A program made the translations under genes and the position numbers. 5,101 nt of DNA from an uncultured Verrucomicrobiota bacterium (lineage in GTDB: Bacteria > Verrucomicrobiota > Verrucomicrobiia > Chthoniobacterales > SZAS-18), in assembly GCA_937873255.1 (NCBI GenBank), contig CALMVM010000071.1, positions 1 through 5,101 of the forward strand, written 5' to 3'. Every line of letters begins with the position of its first letter. The first letter of the stretch is position 1. Below the pieces are notes generated by a model. It was not told where the DNA came from. It ran no database searches and was given only the letters and a program-made list of their open reading frames with translations. Shown here piece by piece: positions 4,765-5,101 of this stretch.

Positions 4765-4765
4765 A
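4739..4765. promoter_or_regulatory. 27-bp imperfect palindrome overlapping the RHH gene start, candidate autoregulatory operator
   Basis: The arms TGTCTTATTTGT (4739-4750) and ACAGGTAAGACA (4754-4765) surround the centre GTT. Ten of twelve positions are complementary and the other two (4746/4758 and 4747/4757) would be G-U pairs in RNA, so a continuous 12-pair hairpin is possible. The last base is the A of the ATG at 4765, and the only Shine-Dalgarno-like bases (AGG, 4756-4758) lie in the right arm. It could be a DNA operator for a dimeric or tetrameric regulator, an RNA hairpin hiding the ribosome-binding site, or both. Ribbon-helix-helix proteins commonly bind palindromes in their own promoters, which fits the gene that follows. 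Confidence 0.5.
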
Positions 4766-5101
4766 TGGAACAACCCGTGCCTCCCACGATCACCGTCCGA
4801 CCCTCCAAGGAACTCCGGCCGCTTTTGCTCAAACTCGCCAAAGACCTCGACAAATCCGAAGGCCAGATCCTTTTGGAGAGCGCCGCCGCCATTCTGGCGA
4901 TGCTCGAAACCGGGGAGGACCACATCCCCCAATTGGTGCGGGCCGCGCGCGTCCTGCGGGAGCACAAGGCAACCTTTGCCGAGCCTGCCCACTCTCTCGG
5001 CGGCCGACTCCTGCGTGATCGGCGCGAGGTGAGCCTCTACTCGGAAATCAGCGCGGGCCATCCTTCGGCGGTTTGCGCCGACGCTCCGGTGGACAAACTC
5101 C
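4765..5101 (+). CDS. Partial gene, ribbon-helix-helix-like N-terminus (putative DNA-binding regulator or antitoxin-like), runs off window
   Basis: The frame is open from ATG 4765 to the window end, giving 112 residues without a stop. Residues 8-48 (ITVRPSKELR, then LLLKLAKDLDKSEGQILLE and SAAAILAMLE) have the pattern of a ribbon-helix-helix domain: a short strand with alternating exposed residues (T8, T10, R12), a first helix, a turn, and a second helix rich in Ala/Leu. Such domains bind DNA as dimers in MetJ/Arc/CopG regulators and in many antitoxins. The next 64 residues are charged and less regular (VRAARVLREHKATF, 58-71) and do not match a domain I know, so the protein is longer than a typical 50-90-aa antitoxin. 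The start is supported by the AGG at 4756-4758, six bases upstream. A palindrome ends on the start codon and suggests self-regulation. The family call is an inference from pattern; the C-terminal part is unseen. Confidence 0.68.
   Translation, partial: MEQPVPPTITVRPSKELRPLLLKLAKDLDKSEGQILLESAAAILAMLETGEDHIPQLVRAARVLREHKATFAEPAHSLGGRLLRDRREVSLYSEISAGHPSAVCADAPVDKL

Noticed and set aside
4080..5018. 312-codon plus-strand open frame opposite the radical SAM gene
   Set aside because: It lies antisense to the CX3CX2C radical SAM protein, then crosses the divergent promoter region and the RHH-like gene in another frame. It is best explained as a shadow.
4765..5101. Complete toxin-antitoxin pair at the right end
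   Set aside because: The RHH-like domain would fit an antitoxin, but no toxin gene is visible and the chain is already longer than usual antitoxins when the window ends.

Overview
The window is 5.1 kb of GC-rich bacterial DNA. Its genes have GC-rich third positions and almost no Shine-Dalgarno sequences, and the DNA between genes is more AT-rich. I see no rRNA, tRNA, CRISPR array, transposase or other taxonomic marker. Gene style and protein families fit a Gram-negative lineage such as Verrucomicrobiota, but that placement is a guess.

Layout. Bases 1-768 hold no convincing gene. This stretch is rich in short structured elements: a repeated 16-mer with a degenerate third copy, a phased AAGAAC tract, two copies of TTGTATACAA exactly 100 bp apart, and two further palindromes just before the first gene. 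Then four genes run rightward with short gaps: a 129-aa protein of unknown family (769-1158), a macro-domain ADP-ribose-binding protein (1202-1657), a DUF72/YecE-family protein (1709-2695), and a Mut7-C RNase-domain protein with a presumed N-terminal ubiquitin-like domain (2744-3535). They could be one transcription unit, although stem-loops at the first stop codon and near the end of the DUF72 gene may modulate read-through. A leftward gene for an SplB-like, PA0069-type radical SAM protein (4631-3555) converges on the Mut7-C gene. The two stop codons lie in the arms of one shared hairpin. After a 133-bp divergent spacer, a partial rightward gene starts at 4765 and runs off the window. Its N-terminus looks like a ribbon-helix-helix DNA-binding domain, and a 27-bp imperfect palindrome ends on its start codon.

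How the genes may work together. Four neighbours belong to families tied or suspected to be tied to nucleic-acid or ADP-ribose processing: macro domain, DUF72, Mut7-C nuclease and SplB-like radical SAM. The DUF72 and radical SAM proteins, encoded on opposite strands and unrelated in fold, both end in a match to the bacterial beta sliding-clamp-binding pentapeptide (QGTLF and QLDLF). That is the most interesting observation here. It suggests both are brought to replication or repair sites, and that this may be a DNA-maintenance neighbourhood. The functional link is inference; the motifs are visible in the sequence.
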